Shown here one piece after another: positions 48,756 through 60,109 of a stretch of 64,000 nt of DNA. The stretch's first letter is position 1; every line of letters begins with the position of its first letter. The notes below the pieces were generated by a model that saw only the letters and a list, made by a program, of their open reading frames with translations, searched no databases and had not been told where the DNA came from. Where the stretch lies: NCBI RefSeq assembly GCF_954871325.1, contig NC_088779.1, positions 1,195,121 through 1,259,120 of the forward strand, written 5' to 3'. Origin of the DNA: Gordionus sp. m RMFG-2023. Lineage: Eukaryota > Nematomorpha > Gordioida > Chordodea > Parachordodidae. Made by a program: the position numbers and the translations under genes.

Positions 48756-48973
48756 GTCTTTTTAAACGGCTCGTTTGAGCGGCTTTAAAAACGGCTAACT
48801 CAACATTTTAGCCAGAAAAAATATTACCAAAGTCTCAAAATTCCGATAATATATGTCTTGATCTTTGTTCCTTCTACGAACAAAAATCTTGAGGCTTGCG
48901 TAATATTAATCTTGACGAAATATTGAGTTAGCCGTTTTTAAAAATCGGCTCAAAACGAGCCGTTTAACAACAC
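48756..48973. mobile_element. TA-flanked MITE copy, best preserved
   Basis: TA (48754-48755) then GTCTTTTTAAACGGCTCG; right GAGCCGTTTAACAACAC then TA (48974-48975). Sub-terminal inverted words AACGGCTAACTCAACATTTT / AATATTGAGTTAGCCGTT are clear. 218 bases, noncoding. Confidence 0.88.
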
Positions 48974-49568
48974 TAGAAGGGGATACCAGCATTGCCACTT
49001 TACGAGTTAAATTTCTAGATTTCTTAATAGTTTTTTTATTAAAATCAATTGCACTATGGTTAAATTTTAAGGCTTATCTACAAGATGATTAATTTTTTTT
49101 AAAAAAATTTGATCTACTTTGTTATTGAAATTTTTTTTTAAATAATTTAAATTATCAAATTTTGCAAACTTGAGGAATTAATATTAAAAGAAGAAAAAAA
49201 AAATTAATATCACTAAAAAAAAATATTCCCTTTCTTTAAAAAATTTTAATAGTGCGATAATAGCAAATTTAATTATAAAAAAAGAAATTTCCGATGTGTT
49301 TTTTTCACAGAAATGTGTTATTTTTTCAATCTTAAATCACATTTAATTAGATTTTATCGGGTATGTATTCAATAATGTTATGATTTAATTATATATATTG
49401 ACGATAATTCAAACCAATTAATATAAAATGATAATATTTGCAAAAATAATTTAAAATATAAGACAAAAAGCATTATTGAAATTTCTTTAATTATTTTTTT
49501 TGTTGTACTGCATGTGTTTTAATTAAATCGTCAATATGTTTCATTAAATCATCACAACAACACTGTAA

Positions 49569-49745
49569 TGTTCGGAATACCTGCACTCTGAATTTCGGGT
49601 AATTTTTCCCATGAATTTATATATTAGTTTACCCATAGATTTTTCGTATAAATTTTTAAATGTCTCCCAAAGTTAACGGCAAAATTTATCTACAATTCGT
49701 AAGATAGGTATTCTAAACGTGCTGGAGTACATTTCCGGTCAAATC
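49569..49745. mobile_element. second copy of the foldback MITE
   Basis: TTCGGAATACCTGCACTC ... AGGTATTCTAAACGTGC then ATTTCCGGTCAAATC. It matches the inner half of 35418-35762. It sits next to the left arm of the large hAT element. Confidence 0.65.
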
Positions 49746-50327
49746 AAAGTTAAAAAATAATAATAACATATTGCCACTAATAACATAATAATAATAATTT
49801 TAAAATTAATAAACGCCATCTTGCGGACTGAATATTATAGAATTATAAATTTTAAGTATATTAACTCAAAATTCAAAAATCTTCACAGATCGTTGCTCTT
49901 TTGAAGATCAAAATATGCGAAGATTTTTTCGCTAAAAAAAATTTTGAGCTTGCTCAAAGAAGATTTTTGAGCAAAATAAAAAATATTTTTTGTAAAAAAA
50001 TCTTCTATAATTTTGAGAAAATATTTTGAGAATTTTATAATAAAATAAAATCTTTTGTAAGGAAATCTTTATTAAAATATTTTTGAAATTTTGATCTTAA
50101 ATTTTTTTGGTAAATTCTTTAAAAATAAAATTTTTGATATATATTTTTTTTTATTTTATTATGTTAATGAAAATATTTTTTTTGAATAGGTTGTGAATGT
50201 GAGAATTGGTCATTATACCGACTGCATTTTTTTTAATATTTGGAATAAGTAATAGTGATTATTTTAAAAATGTAATGTCATAATTTTAATGTTTTATATT
50301 TAATGTAAACTATAAAAGTGACAATTG

Positions 50328-53300
50328 TCATAATACTCATCTCAGAACCTTTAAAAATAATTATAATTAAAAAAGGCTAGTTGAGCATGTTTTGAGATGG
50401 TTTCAGTGATTGTAAAGCATATAAAGGTGACAATTGTCATAATAACATATGTTTTAATTGGAAATAGAGAAAAATGATTATTTCAACATGAATTAATATA
50501 ATGTGTAAACTATAAAAGTGACAATTGTCATAATATTCATAACAGAACCTATAAAAATAATTTTATTTTTAGGTATTAAATAGGCGAGAAAAAATTTTTT
50601 GAGCATGTTTCGAGATGGTTTTATTGTAAAAATTGTCACAATCGTTATTTTTGAACTTTTTTAAAGCAAGTAGATAAAAATTTATTAAATATAAAATTAA
50701 ATGTGGATGTACCATAGAGCAGTGACAATTGTCATAATCGTTATTTTTGAACTTTTTTGAATTTTTTTGAAGCAACAGAGTAAAATAATAAATTGTAAAC
50801 ATGTTAAATTGAAATTTAAATGTGGATGTACCATAGAAAAGTGACAATTGTCATAATCGTTATTTTTAATCTTTTTTGAATTTTTTTGAAGCAAAAGGGT
50901 AAAATTATATATTGTAAACATGTTAAATAAAAATTTCAGTGAAGATGTACCATAGAAATGTGACAATTATCATAATTGTTATCTTTGAACTTTTTTGAAT
51001 TTTTTTAAAGCAAATAGGTAAAAATATATATTGTAAACCTGTTAAATTAAAATATCAGTGAATATGTACCATAGAAAAGTGACAATTGTCATAATCGTTA
51101 TTTTTAATCTTTTTTGATTTTTTTTGAAGAAATTATATATTGTAAACTTATTAAATTAAAATTTCATTGAAGATCTACCATAGAAAAGTGAAAATTGTCT
51201 TAATTGTCATTTTTAATCCCTTTTAAATTTTTTTGAACTTACAGGGTAAAATAATAAATTGTAAACTTTTTAAATTTAAATGTGGATGTACTATAGATAA
51301 GTGACAATTGTCATAATGGCCATTTTTAATCTTTTTTGAATTTTTTTGAAGCAAAAGGGTAAAATAATAAATTATAAACATCATTAATTAAAATTTAAAT
51401 GAGGATGTACCATAGAAATGTGACAATTGTCATAAACGTTTATTTTAATCTTTTTTGAATTTTTTTGAAGCAAAAGGGTAAAATTATATATTGTAAACAT
51501 GTTAAATAAAAATTTCAGTGAAGATGTACCATAGAAATGTGACAATTATCATAATTGTTATCTTTGAACTTTTTTGAATTTTTTTAAAGCAAATAGGTAA
51601 AAATATATATTGTAAACCTGTTAAATTAAAATATCAGTGAATATGTACCATAGAAAAGTGACAATTGTCATAATCGTTATTTTTAATCTTTTTTGATTTT
51701 TTTTGAAGAAATTATATATTGTAAACTTATTAAATTAAAATTTCATTGAAGATCTACCATAGAAAAGTGAAAATTGTCTTAATTGTCATTTTTAATCCCT
51801 TTTAAATTTTTTTGAACTTACAGGGTAAAATAATAAATTGTAAACTTTTTAAATTTAAATGTGGATGTACTATAGATAAGTGACAATTGTCATAATGGCC
51901 ATTTTTAATCTTTTTTGAATTTTTTTGAAGCAAAAGGGTAAAATAATAAATTATAAACATCATTAATTAAAATTTAAATGAGGATGTACCATAGAAATGT
52001 GACAATTGTCATAAACGTTTATTTTAATCTTTTTTGAATTTTTTTGAAGCAAAAGGGTAAAATTATATATTGTAAACATGTTAAATAAAAATTTCAGTGA
52101 AGATGTACCATAGAAATGTGACAATTATCATAATTGTTATCTTTGAACTTTTTTGAATTTTTTTATAAGCAAATAGGTAAAAATATATATTGTAAACCTG
52201 TTAAATTTAAATTTCAGTGAATATGTACCATAGAAAAGTGACAATTGTCATAATCGTTATTTTTAATCTTTTTTGATTTTTTTTGAAGAAATTATATATT
52301 GTAAACTTATTAAATTAAAATTTCACTGAAGATCTACCATAGAAAAGTAAAATTGTCTTAATCGTCATTTTTAATCTTTTTTAAATTTTTTTGAACTTAC
52401 AGGGTAAAATAATAAATTGTAAACTTGTTAAATTTAAATGTGGATGTACCATAGATAAGTGACAATTGTCATAATGGCCATTTTTAATCTTTTTGGAATT
52501 TTTTTGAAGCAAAAGGGTAAAATAATAAATTATAAACATCATTAATTAAAATTTAAATGAGGATGTACCATAGAAATGTGACAATTGTCATAAACGTTTA
52601 TTTTAATCTTTTTTGAATTTTTTTTAAGCAAAAGGGTAAAATTATATATTGTAAACATGTTAAATTAAAATTTCAGTGGAGATCTACCATAGAAAAGTGA
52701 CAATTGTCATAATCGTTATTTTTAATCTTTTTTGAATTTTTTTATAAGCAAATAGGTAAAAATATATATTGTAAACCTGTTAAATTTAAATTTCAGTGAA
52801 TATGTACCATAGAAAAGTGACAATTGTCATAATCGTTATTTTTAATCTTTTTTGATTTTTTTTGAAGAAATTATATATTGTAAACTTATTAAATTAAAAT
52901 TTCACTGAAGATCTACCATAGAAAAGTAAAATTGTCTTAATCGTCATTTTTAATCTTTTTTAAATTTTTTTGAACTTACAGGGTAAAATAATAAATTGTA
53001 AACTTGTTAAATTTAAATGTGGATGTACCATAGATAAGTGACAATTGTCATAATGGCCATTTTTAATCTTTTTGGAATTTTTTTGAAGCAAAAGGGTAAA
53101 ATAATAAATTATAAACATCATTAATTAAAATTTAAATGAGGATGTACCATAGAAATGTGACAATTGTCATAAACGTTTATTTTAATCTTTTTTTAATTTT
53201 TTTTAAGCAAAAGGGTAAAATTATATATTGTAAACATGTTAAATTAAAATTTCAGTGGAGATCTACCATAGAAAAGTGACAATTGTCATAATCGTTATTT

Positions 53301-53415
53301 TTAATCTTTTTTGAATTATTTTGAAGCAAAAGTATAAAATTATATATTGTAAACATGTTAAATTAAAATTTAAATGAGGATGTACCATAGAAAAATGACA
53401 ATTGTCATAATCATT
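50328..53415. repeat. left-arm satellite: ~118-base monomers, 28 copies, with 579-base higher-order repeat
   Basis: Palindrome-bearing monomers recur at about 50328, 50427, 50517, 50630, 50723, 50841, 50961, 51078, 51187, 51302, 51420 and on to 53395, spaced 90-120 bases. From 50961 a five-monomer block repeats (51540, 52118, then partly 52815) with a period of 578-579 bases, and variants recur in the same order each time. Each monomer has TACCATAGAAAAGTGACAAT, a T-rich part with TTTTTTGAATTTTTTTGAAG and ATTGTAAAC. Open frames through it are by-products of the repeat. Confidence 0.92.
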
Positions 53416-53699
53416 ATGATCATTTTAGAATTTATTTGCTGAAACGAGCAGGTTTTTAGCTGAAGCCCATCCATGGGCGGCCTAGCTTAATAATTTTAAA
53501 AAGTGCGAGCGAATCGGTTACAAAATTTTAACAATTAGCGGGCTAAAAAATTTTAACTTTAGTTTATTATTTAAAATCTATTAGGTAAACATTAAAAAGA
53601 ATCTATGAATATAATTCCCAGGAAATAAAATTCCCATTTTTTAAGATATTAAAAATTACAAAATTAGTAAAATAGTCACTATCTCCAGGTCTCTTAAAT

Positions 53700-54000
53700 C
53701 TTTCTACATCTACATGTTGGTACCAATTAACATTATATTGTTTATTATATATAATCTTTTAGATTTTTCCTCACAGGAAGAACCATCTTATTCTCAAAAT
53801 ATTTCAAATTCAGTTTTATTTGGTATAACAAATAATTCTTAACCCAATCAAATAAATTTTTCTACAATAAACTCTGATACCTATCATAAACCACAAAAGA
53901 AATATAGCAATTGGAGTCAGGAAAAAATATAAATAGCCATAAACAAAATAAGAGGCCATCCGTCAAACTCCCTCCTTCAAGGGGGAAAACGTATCGGTTT
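53700..54000 (+). pseudogene. possible HTH_psq-like remnant inside the hAT element
   Basis: A plus-strand frame near 53886-53960 reads KPQKKYSNWSQEKI, then after a stop codon (TAA) IAINKIRGHPSNSLLQGG. The K.Y..WS.E...AI..I..G..S pattern resembles the pipsqueak helix-turn-helix of pogo/CENP-B-type proteins. It lies 5' of the transposase exon and could be a lost DNA-binding exon or a separate fragment. An upstream stretch (SSQEEPSYSQNISNSVLFGI) is in the same region. Confidence 0.35.
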
Positions 54001-54079
54001 TGGGTACCATTACAGCAATGAAAATTAAAAAAAATTTGAATTCAATTAAAAAAAAAATTATATAATACTTTTTTTCAAT

Positions 54080-54103
54080 CTGGTGCCGCCTCGCTGGCAC
54101 CAG
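54080..54103. other. perfect GC hairpin in AT-rich sequence
   Basis: CTGGTGCC and GGCACCAG are separated by an eight-base loop. It stands alone in very AT-rich sequence within the hAT element, upstream of the transposase, and no transcript class fits it. Confidence 0.6.
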
Positions 54104-54481
54104 CAAATTTCATTTTTTTGAGATTTTTATTTTCTTTAATTCATAAGGCAAAACATTAAATAAAAATAAATAAAGGAGGGAGAGAGAGAGACAATGGGAA
54201 AAACGAAAAGAAAAGAAAATGCATTTTTTATATCTTCATTTAACATTTGATTTTTTATAAATATAAAAAAAAAACATTAAATAAATGTATCCCATCCAAA
54301 TTTATAAATGGGGGTTTTATTTGGCCTCAATAAAACAATTATTTTATTCATTTTTTTTATTTTATATAACATTAATTCCTGATTTTTTATTTCAAAATAT
54401 AATAAACAAGTGAAAATAAAAATAAAAGGAAAAAACAAGAAAGTTAAAATTAAAAATTACAAAATTTTTTTTTTATATATA

Positions 54482-55280
54482 ATGCAAAATAAAAAAAATC
54501 TCAAAGATATTCTAAAGGAGCATTTTTTAATCGATTCTTCTGATATTATCCTATTAGGTACATCAGTCCTTTTCCCATTATACAAATTCACAATGAAATT
54601 ACAAAAAAGTAATATTGTAATAGGTGATTTTTTTGCTTCATGGCTAGAATGCAAAATGGAGCTGGAGGAAATGGATAATAATTTATCTAAAAGTATGTTG
54701 GAATGTTTAAACATTAGAGAAAGCTATCTTTTTCAAAATGACGCATTTCGTAGTGCGATATATATGGATCATAGATTCCATTATGAAAATGGAAAATATC
54801 CTTTGGAAGAAGATAAAATATTGGCCAGGGTAAATTAATAAATTTATAATATACATCTTTTTATTTTAGGAACATATATTTGCAACTTGGAAACAATTGC
54901 AAGCTATTGACCCTCATGAAGAAAATACAACTCTAGTTATGCCTTCCACTAGTGATTATAAAAAAACAAAACTTGACCTTTACATTGAGCGTGATTGCAA
55001 GAAGGGACCTATATTTTATGAATTATGTAATAGCGATATCAAGCTAAAAATAAAATCGTTATTATACAACAAAAGATTGCCATCCTCACAAGATATTTTG
55101 CAATATTGGGTTTCAAAAAAACACCAAGATGCAGAATTATTTAAATTATCTCAAATAATTCTTGCTGCTCCTTGCACCCAAATCTCAGTTGAGAGAGCAT
55201 TTAGTGCATTGGCACTAACTGTAACCTCTCTAAGGACAAGATTAGACAAAGATATACTTGATGATATTTTAATTATATAG
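54482..55280 (+). CDS. hAT transposase, C-terminal half, two exons
   Basis: Exon 54482-54829 and exon 54870-55280 are joined by a 40-base GT-AG intron (gtaaat...attttag), giving ILAREHIFATWKQLQ across the junction. The second exon carries the hAT dimerisation domain: DILQYWVSKKHQDAELFKLS, then ILAAPCTQISVERAFSALAL and TVTSLRTRLDKDILDDILII (usual pattern YW...., L....L....ERAFS..g...t..R..L). A start at ATG 54482 is assumed; a GTG-led extension reaches 54410. The catalytic RNase H core upstream is missing or unrecognised, so the product looks incomplete. It may still be translated, as the two exons are open throughout. Confidence 0.85.
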
Positions 55281-55749
55281 CTTAATCGTACATTGTTAAA
55301 TAATGTGATATTTTAAATAATTATTTATATAACCTATTTCATTATAAAGTTATTGTTTACATTGAAATTTTAATAAATAAAAATTCATATATATAACTGA
55401 TTTAGATTTTTTGTATGAATAGTATAATCAGAGGGGGGCGTATTTTACTAGATATATCCAAATAGTAGTTTCTAAGATCTAAAATTGATTTAAAAGATTA
55501 AAGAAAAAATATTTTTAAATTTGTTGTTCCCAAAAATATCATGTTTATATTGATGCATCTTTCTAGTTCAACTCCGTTCCGGTTGGCTCTAAAAATTTAA
55601 CATATATGATACTATTATCATCTGCCCAGAGGTTTAAGTGTTTCCCAACAAGATCATATTAACCTAATTTAAAAATAATGGATATGACTATGAGTAATGT
55701 GATAATTTCAAAATATATATATTAAAATAATTTCAAAAGGGAGTTGAGA
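55281..55749. other. spacer between transposase and right arm
   Basis: AT-rich. A CAGAGGGGGGCGTATTTT word at about 55430 looks like a hAT terminus in the opposite sense to the gene, but no partner was found. Confidence 0.35.
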
Positions 55750-57250
55750 ATTAGATATGTCACTTATCTATGGTACATATTCACTGAAATTTTAATTTAA
55801 CATGTGTACAATTTATTATTTTACCCTTTAAGTTCAAAAAAATTAAATAAAAAATTAAAAATGATAATTGTCACTTTTCTATGGTAGATCTCCACTGAAA
55901 TTTTAATTTAACATGTTTACAATATATAATTTTACCCTTTTGCTTAAAAAAAATTCAAAAAAGATTAAAATAAACGTTTATGACAATTGTCACATTTCTA
56001 TGGTACATCCTCATTTAAATTTTAATTAATGATGTTTATAATTTATTATTTTACCCTTTTGCTTCAAAAAAAATTCAAAAAAGATTAAAAATGGCCATTA
56101 TGACAATTGTCACTTATCTATAGTACATCCACATTTAAATTTAAAAAGTTTACAATTTATTATTTTACCCTGTAAGTTCAAAAAAATTTAAAAGGGATTA
56201 AAAATGAAATTAAGACATTCACTTTTCTATGGTAGATCTTCAATGAAATTTTAATTTAATAAGTTTACAATATATAATTTCTTCAAAAAAAATGAAAAAA
56301 GATTAAAAATAACGATTATGACAATTGTCACTTTTCTATGGTACATATTCACTGATATTTTAATTTAACAGGTTTACAATATATATTTTTACCTATTTGC
56401 TTTAAAAAAATTCAAAAAAGTTCAAAGATAACAATTATGATAATTGTCACATTTCTATGGTACATCTTCACTGAAATTTTTATTTAACATGTTTACAATA
56501 TATAATTTTACCCTTTTGCTTCAAAAAAATTCAAAAAAGATTAAAAATAACGATTATGACAATTGTCACTTTTCTATGGTACATCCACATTTAAATTTCA
56601 ATTTAACATGTTTACAATTTATTATTTTACTCTGTTGCTTCAAAAAAATTCAAAAAAGTTCAAAAATAACGATTATGACAATTGTCACTGCTCTATGGTA
56701 CATCCACATTTAATTTTATATTTAATAAATTTTTATCTACTTGCTTTAAAAAAGTTCAAAAATAACGATTGTGACAATTTTTACAATCATTAAAACCATC
56801 TCGAAACATGCTCAAAAAATTTTTTCTCGCCTATTTAATACCTAAAAATAAAATTATTTTTATAGGTTCTGTTATGAATATTATGACAATTGTCACTTTT
56901 ATAGTTTACACATTATATTAATTCATGTTGAAATAATCATTTTTCTCTATTTCCAATTAAAACATATGTGAAATAAGTATTATGACAATTATCACCTTTA
57001 TATGCTTTACAATCACTGAAACCATCTCAAAACATGCTCAACTAGCCTTTTTAAATTATAATTATTTTTAAAGGTTCTGAGATGAGTATTATGACAATTG
57101 TCACTTTTATAGTTTACACTAAATATAAAACATTAAAATTATGACATTACATTTTTAAAATAATCATTATTACTTATTCCAAATATTAAAAAAAATGCAG
57201 TCGGTATTATGACCAATTCTCACATTTACAACCTATTCAAAAAAAATATT
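55750..57250. repeat. right-arm satellite, inverted, ~13 monomers
   Basis: Inverted counterpart of the left array (monomers near 55755, 55866, 55981, 56101, 56213, 56321, 56440, 56560, 56690, 56773, 56884, 56985, 57092). It has one copy of the five-monomer block that the left arm repeats three to four times. Open frames at 56444-56793 are repeat by-products. Confidence 0.9.
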
Positions 57251-57587
57251 TTCATTAACATAATAAAATAAAAAAAAATATATATCAAAAATTTTATTTT
57301 TAAAGAATTTACCAAAAAATTTTAAGATCAAAATTTCAAAAATATTTTAATAAAGATTTCCTTACAAAAGATTTTATTTATTATAAAATTCTCAAAATAT
57401 TTTCTCAAAATTATAGAAGATTTTTTTACAAAAAATATTTTTTATTTTGCTCAAAAATCTTCTTTGAGCAAGCTCAAAATTTTTTTTAGCGAAAAAATCT
57501 TCGCAAAAAATTGATCTTCAAAGATTTTTTCCTCAAAATTTTGGGCGAAAAAAATCTTCAAATTTTTATTTGAAGATTTTTGTAAAA

Positions 57588-59875
57588 CCCTGATTTTTGT
57601 TGTACTTTAAACTATAAATATATAAAATTTTATTTAAATATACCAAATATTAAAGGTTTAAACATTTTAATTTTCATGAAAATCTATAAAACAATTATTT
57701 GTGGGCGTAAAACATAAATATACACCACATTTTTTGCAAGATACTTTTTTTGTTATAAATAAGCATCCTGGCATTTTACATCTACCCTTCTTATCATTAT
57801 ATTTTGGCCAATGAGCCGTGAGGTCTTTCCTAACCTCTTGAAGTGGTAAATATTGAGCTGAGTCCTTTTTTACATTTTTCCCGATAACCAGTTTGAACTG
57901 ATTTTCGTTTTGGAATATTGTTTGAAGTGCATTTGCCATATTTGCAAAGGACTTCCGCCACCGAAATTTTGAAATTGTACAAACTTAATCGATCCTTGCC
58001 TGCTATTGTGATATACTATTATAATCCCGTTTGTATAGCAACCAAGAATTTATAAGTACCATGTCAGAATACATGAAATAAAATTCGATGGTCCCATTTT
58101 CTTGATTTGGTATGAATTCTATATAATGAAAGTAAAGAATCCATAAGATCTACACCTCCCATTGATTTATTATAAACTTTAACAATGTTTGGACATTTTA
58201 TCATTATTTTATCCGTTTTTTTCTATCATATCTTTCGCAATCGATAAGAGGATGTGCACCTACAAAAGTGCTCAATAAGGTCACAGCACGATTGTCGTGC
58301 CACTTCACTGAATTTAATTCCAACCCCGTTTATTATTGTTTTTTTTGAAACAAAAAAATCCTCGTCCTTTTTTTTTCAACTCCTTATCTGTTGGGAAGTT
58401 GATATTTGGTAGTCGATTACCTCTGACCGTGGCCGCGCAAAATATCCCTCTTTGAGCGAGTACGACTTGCAAATTTGGGTGAACAAAACCAGTTATCAAA
58501 AAATAATTTATAATTAATTTGCTGTGGTATATAAGAAATTAAACGTAGCACAGCATTGCCACTTGCTCCAACATCAGGCAATCCTTCCGCTGGTAGTATT
58601 TTCCCAGAGTATACTTCAAAATTATGGAGAAGGCCATCATCTCCGCATAGTAGAAAGACTTTATAGCCCCATTTTTTTGGGCTTTTGGGGGTTATATTGC
58701 TTTAATCTGCTCATCCCTTTGTATGGAATTATTTGCTCATCTACGCAAATATTTTCCCCTCTCGATAAAGATTTTAGTAGGTTATTGGTTATAGTCATCG
58801 AGCGGTCTAATTTTATGAAGTGGGTCATGGCCCTCACTTCCAAAGCGGAATAAATTTGTCATTATCATTTATATGAATGAATGATTTGATTTGTTCCCAG
58901 CGATTTAGGGTCATGACATCAGCCACCTTGGCATGTCTTGTATTGGTGGCCCAGTAGAGACGTGCTCTGGGAAGTTTAATAATTGACATGTAAAAAATAA
59001 TTCCTATAAATTTTTCTAATTCATCTATCGGATAAATTCAAAGGTTTGTTGGAATTACATTGAATTGCATATAAATTTGATTCGTAAACAATTAGAGGTA
59101 ATAAATCATTGAGATATGTATTATAATAATCCATTGGTTTTTTTACTTTATCAACCGTTGGGTTTTCTCCTTTCCACTTTGGAATAACTAATGGTAAATT
59201 AGTTAAGCAATTTTTCCAAATCATTTTTCTCACGATTCCTTTTTCATTATTTATATTTTCATCCTCTTCCGATTCATCACTCTCATTGAAATCTAGATAT
59301 TTATAGATTATATAAGAGCATACATTTTAAATATACCTAAATCATTATTTTGGGTTGACAGAAACTCCTCATCAGACGATTCACTTAAATTTGAATCTTC
59401 ACTATCATTAGGTATGGTACCACAATTCATAATTCTAAAAATATAAAACTCAAATAAAATACCTTATTTGCATAATGTGTCTTTAAAGCAACGTATGATT
59501 ATTACAAAATATAATTATCATCAAAAATAATAAATATATATAAAATAATTTCATAAACATTAATTTGTACCTTTTATTTATCTAATTTTAATGTTTTGAA
59601 ATTTGTCAAATATATTATTTATCCTTTTACGATGTGTAGAAAATTTGAGAAGAAAAATTTTATAAAAAAATAGCCATTTTTAAAAAATAGGGTTTAATAA
59701 AATGCGAAATTAAAAATAAATAATAGATCATCGTGGCCCAAATTAAAATTCCAATCGAAGATATAGAATATGGCTTCAAATACACACCATGCAATTGATT
59801 GAAAATTTATTTATAAAATATTTTTCATATAATTTGTGGTATGGGTGTGCGAGATACACAGTATGCAATACAGGG
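57588..59875 (-). mobile_element. piggyBac transposon 1
   Basis: About 2.29 kb. The right end reads ATACAGGG followed by TTAA (59876-59879) and the left end CCCTGATTTTTG preceded by TAAAA, so one TTAA target is intact and the other decayed. The gene inside is on the minus strand (59430 to 57667). The left end abuts the right arm of the large hAT element, so one inserted at or beside the other. Confidence 0.68.
57667..59430 (-). pseudogene. piggyBac transposase 1, broken
   Basis: Starts ATG at 59430 with an acidic N terminus (NDSEDSNLSESSDEEF). A 44-base intron (59336-59293, gtatat...atctag) is followed by SDESEEDENINNEKG and KMIWKNCLTNLPL. The DDE_Tnp_1_7 core keeps all three aspartates: CVDEQIIPYKG (near 58735), FFDNWF (near 58488) and GGVDLMDS (near 58165). 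The C-terminal cysteine domain is CKMPGCLFITKKVSCKKCGV. The frame changes at several points (for example after LNLSDR near 59021, and in the 58.2-58.6 kb region), so it cannot give a full protein. A complete piggyBac transposase is about 550-600 residues. Confidence 0.85.
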
Positions 59876-60109
59876 TTAAAAAAAATCTAACCTATTTATT
59901 AAATAGATTAAATATTAATTCATATAATATAAAATTTAAAAATATCTATTAATAGATTAAATATAAAATAATTATCAATTTCTAATAATTTAATATTTCA
60001 TAACTTTATTATTGATTAAAGTAATTTAATTTTTACAACTTATATAAAAATGTATCCTCATCTTTACCACATGATGTTTGCAATAAGTTAGAAAAAATTC
60101 TCAGGTATT
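59876..60109. other. spacer between the two piggyBac elements
   Basis: 235 bases, AT-rich, beginning with the intact TTAA of element 1. No other feature. Confidence 0.6.

Larger units (their letters stand above)
49874..57582 (+). mobile_element. large hAT-type element with long repeat-bearing inverted arms
   Basis: Left arm 49874 to about 53420 and right arm about 55750 to 57582 are inverted copies. They share the end CAAAAATCTTC, then the GCGAAGATTTTTTCGCTAAA and TTGAGCTTGCTCAAAGAAGA blocks, then monomers built on TGACAATTGTCA. In between (54410-55280, plus) lies a spliced hAT C-terminal transposase gene. The arms look nearly identical over long stretches, so they are recent or kept alike by conversion. 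The flanks show no clear 8-base duplication (TCAAAATT left, TAAAACCC right), and piggyBac sequence begins six bases after the right end. Alternatively, a separate foldback element captured a hAT fragment. Confidence 0.72.

Noticed and set aside
50569-50966. Two overlapping minus-strand open frames in the left array (and mirror frames at 56444-56793)
   Set aside because: They are translations of the tandem repeat and recur with its period.
50328-53415. CRISPR array
   Set aside because: The monomers are about 118 bases with no unique spacers, in a eukaryotic transposon arm.
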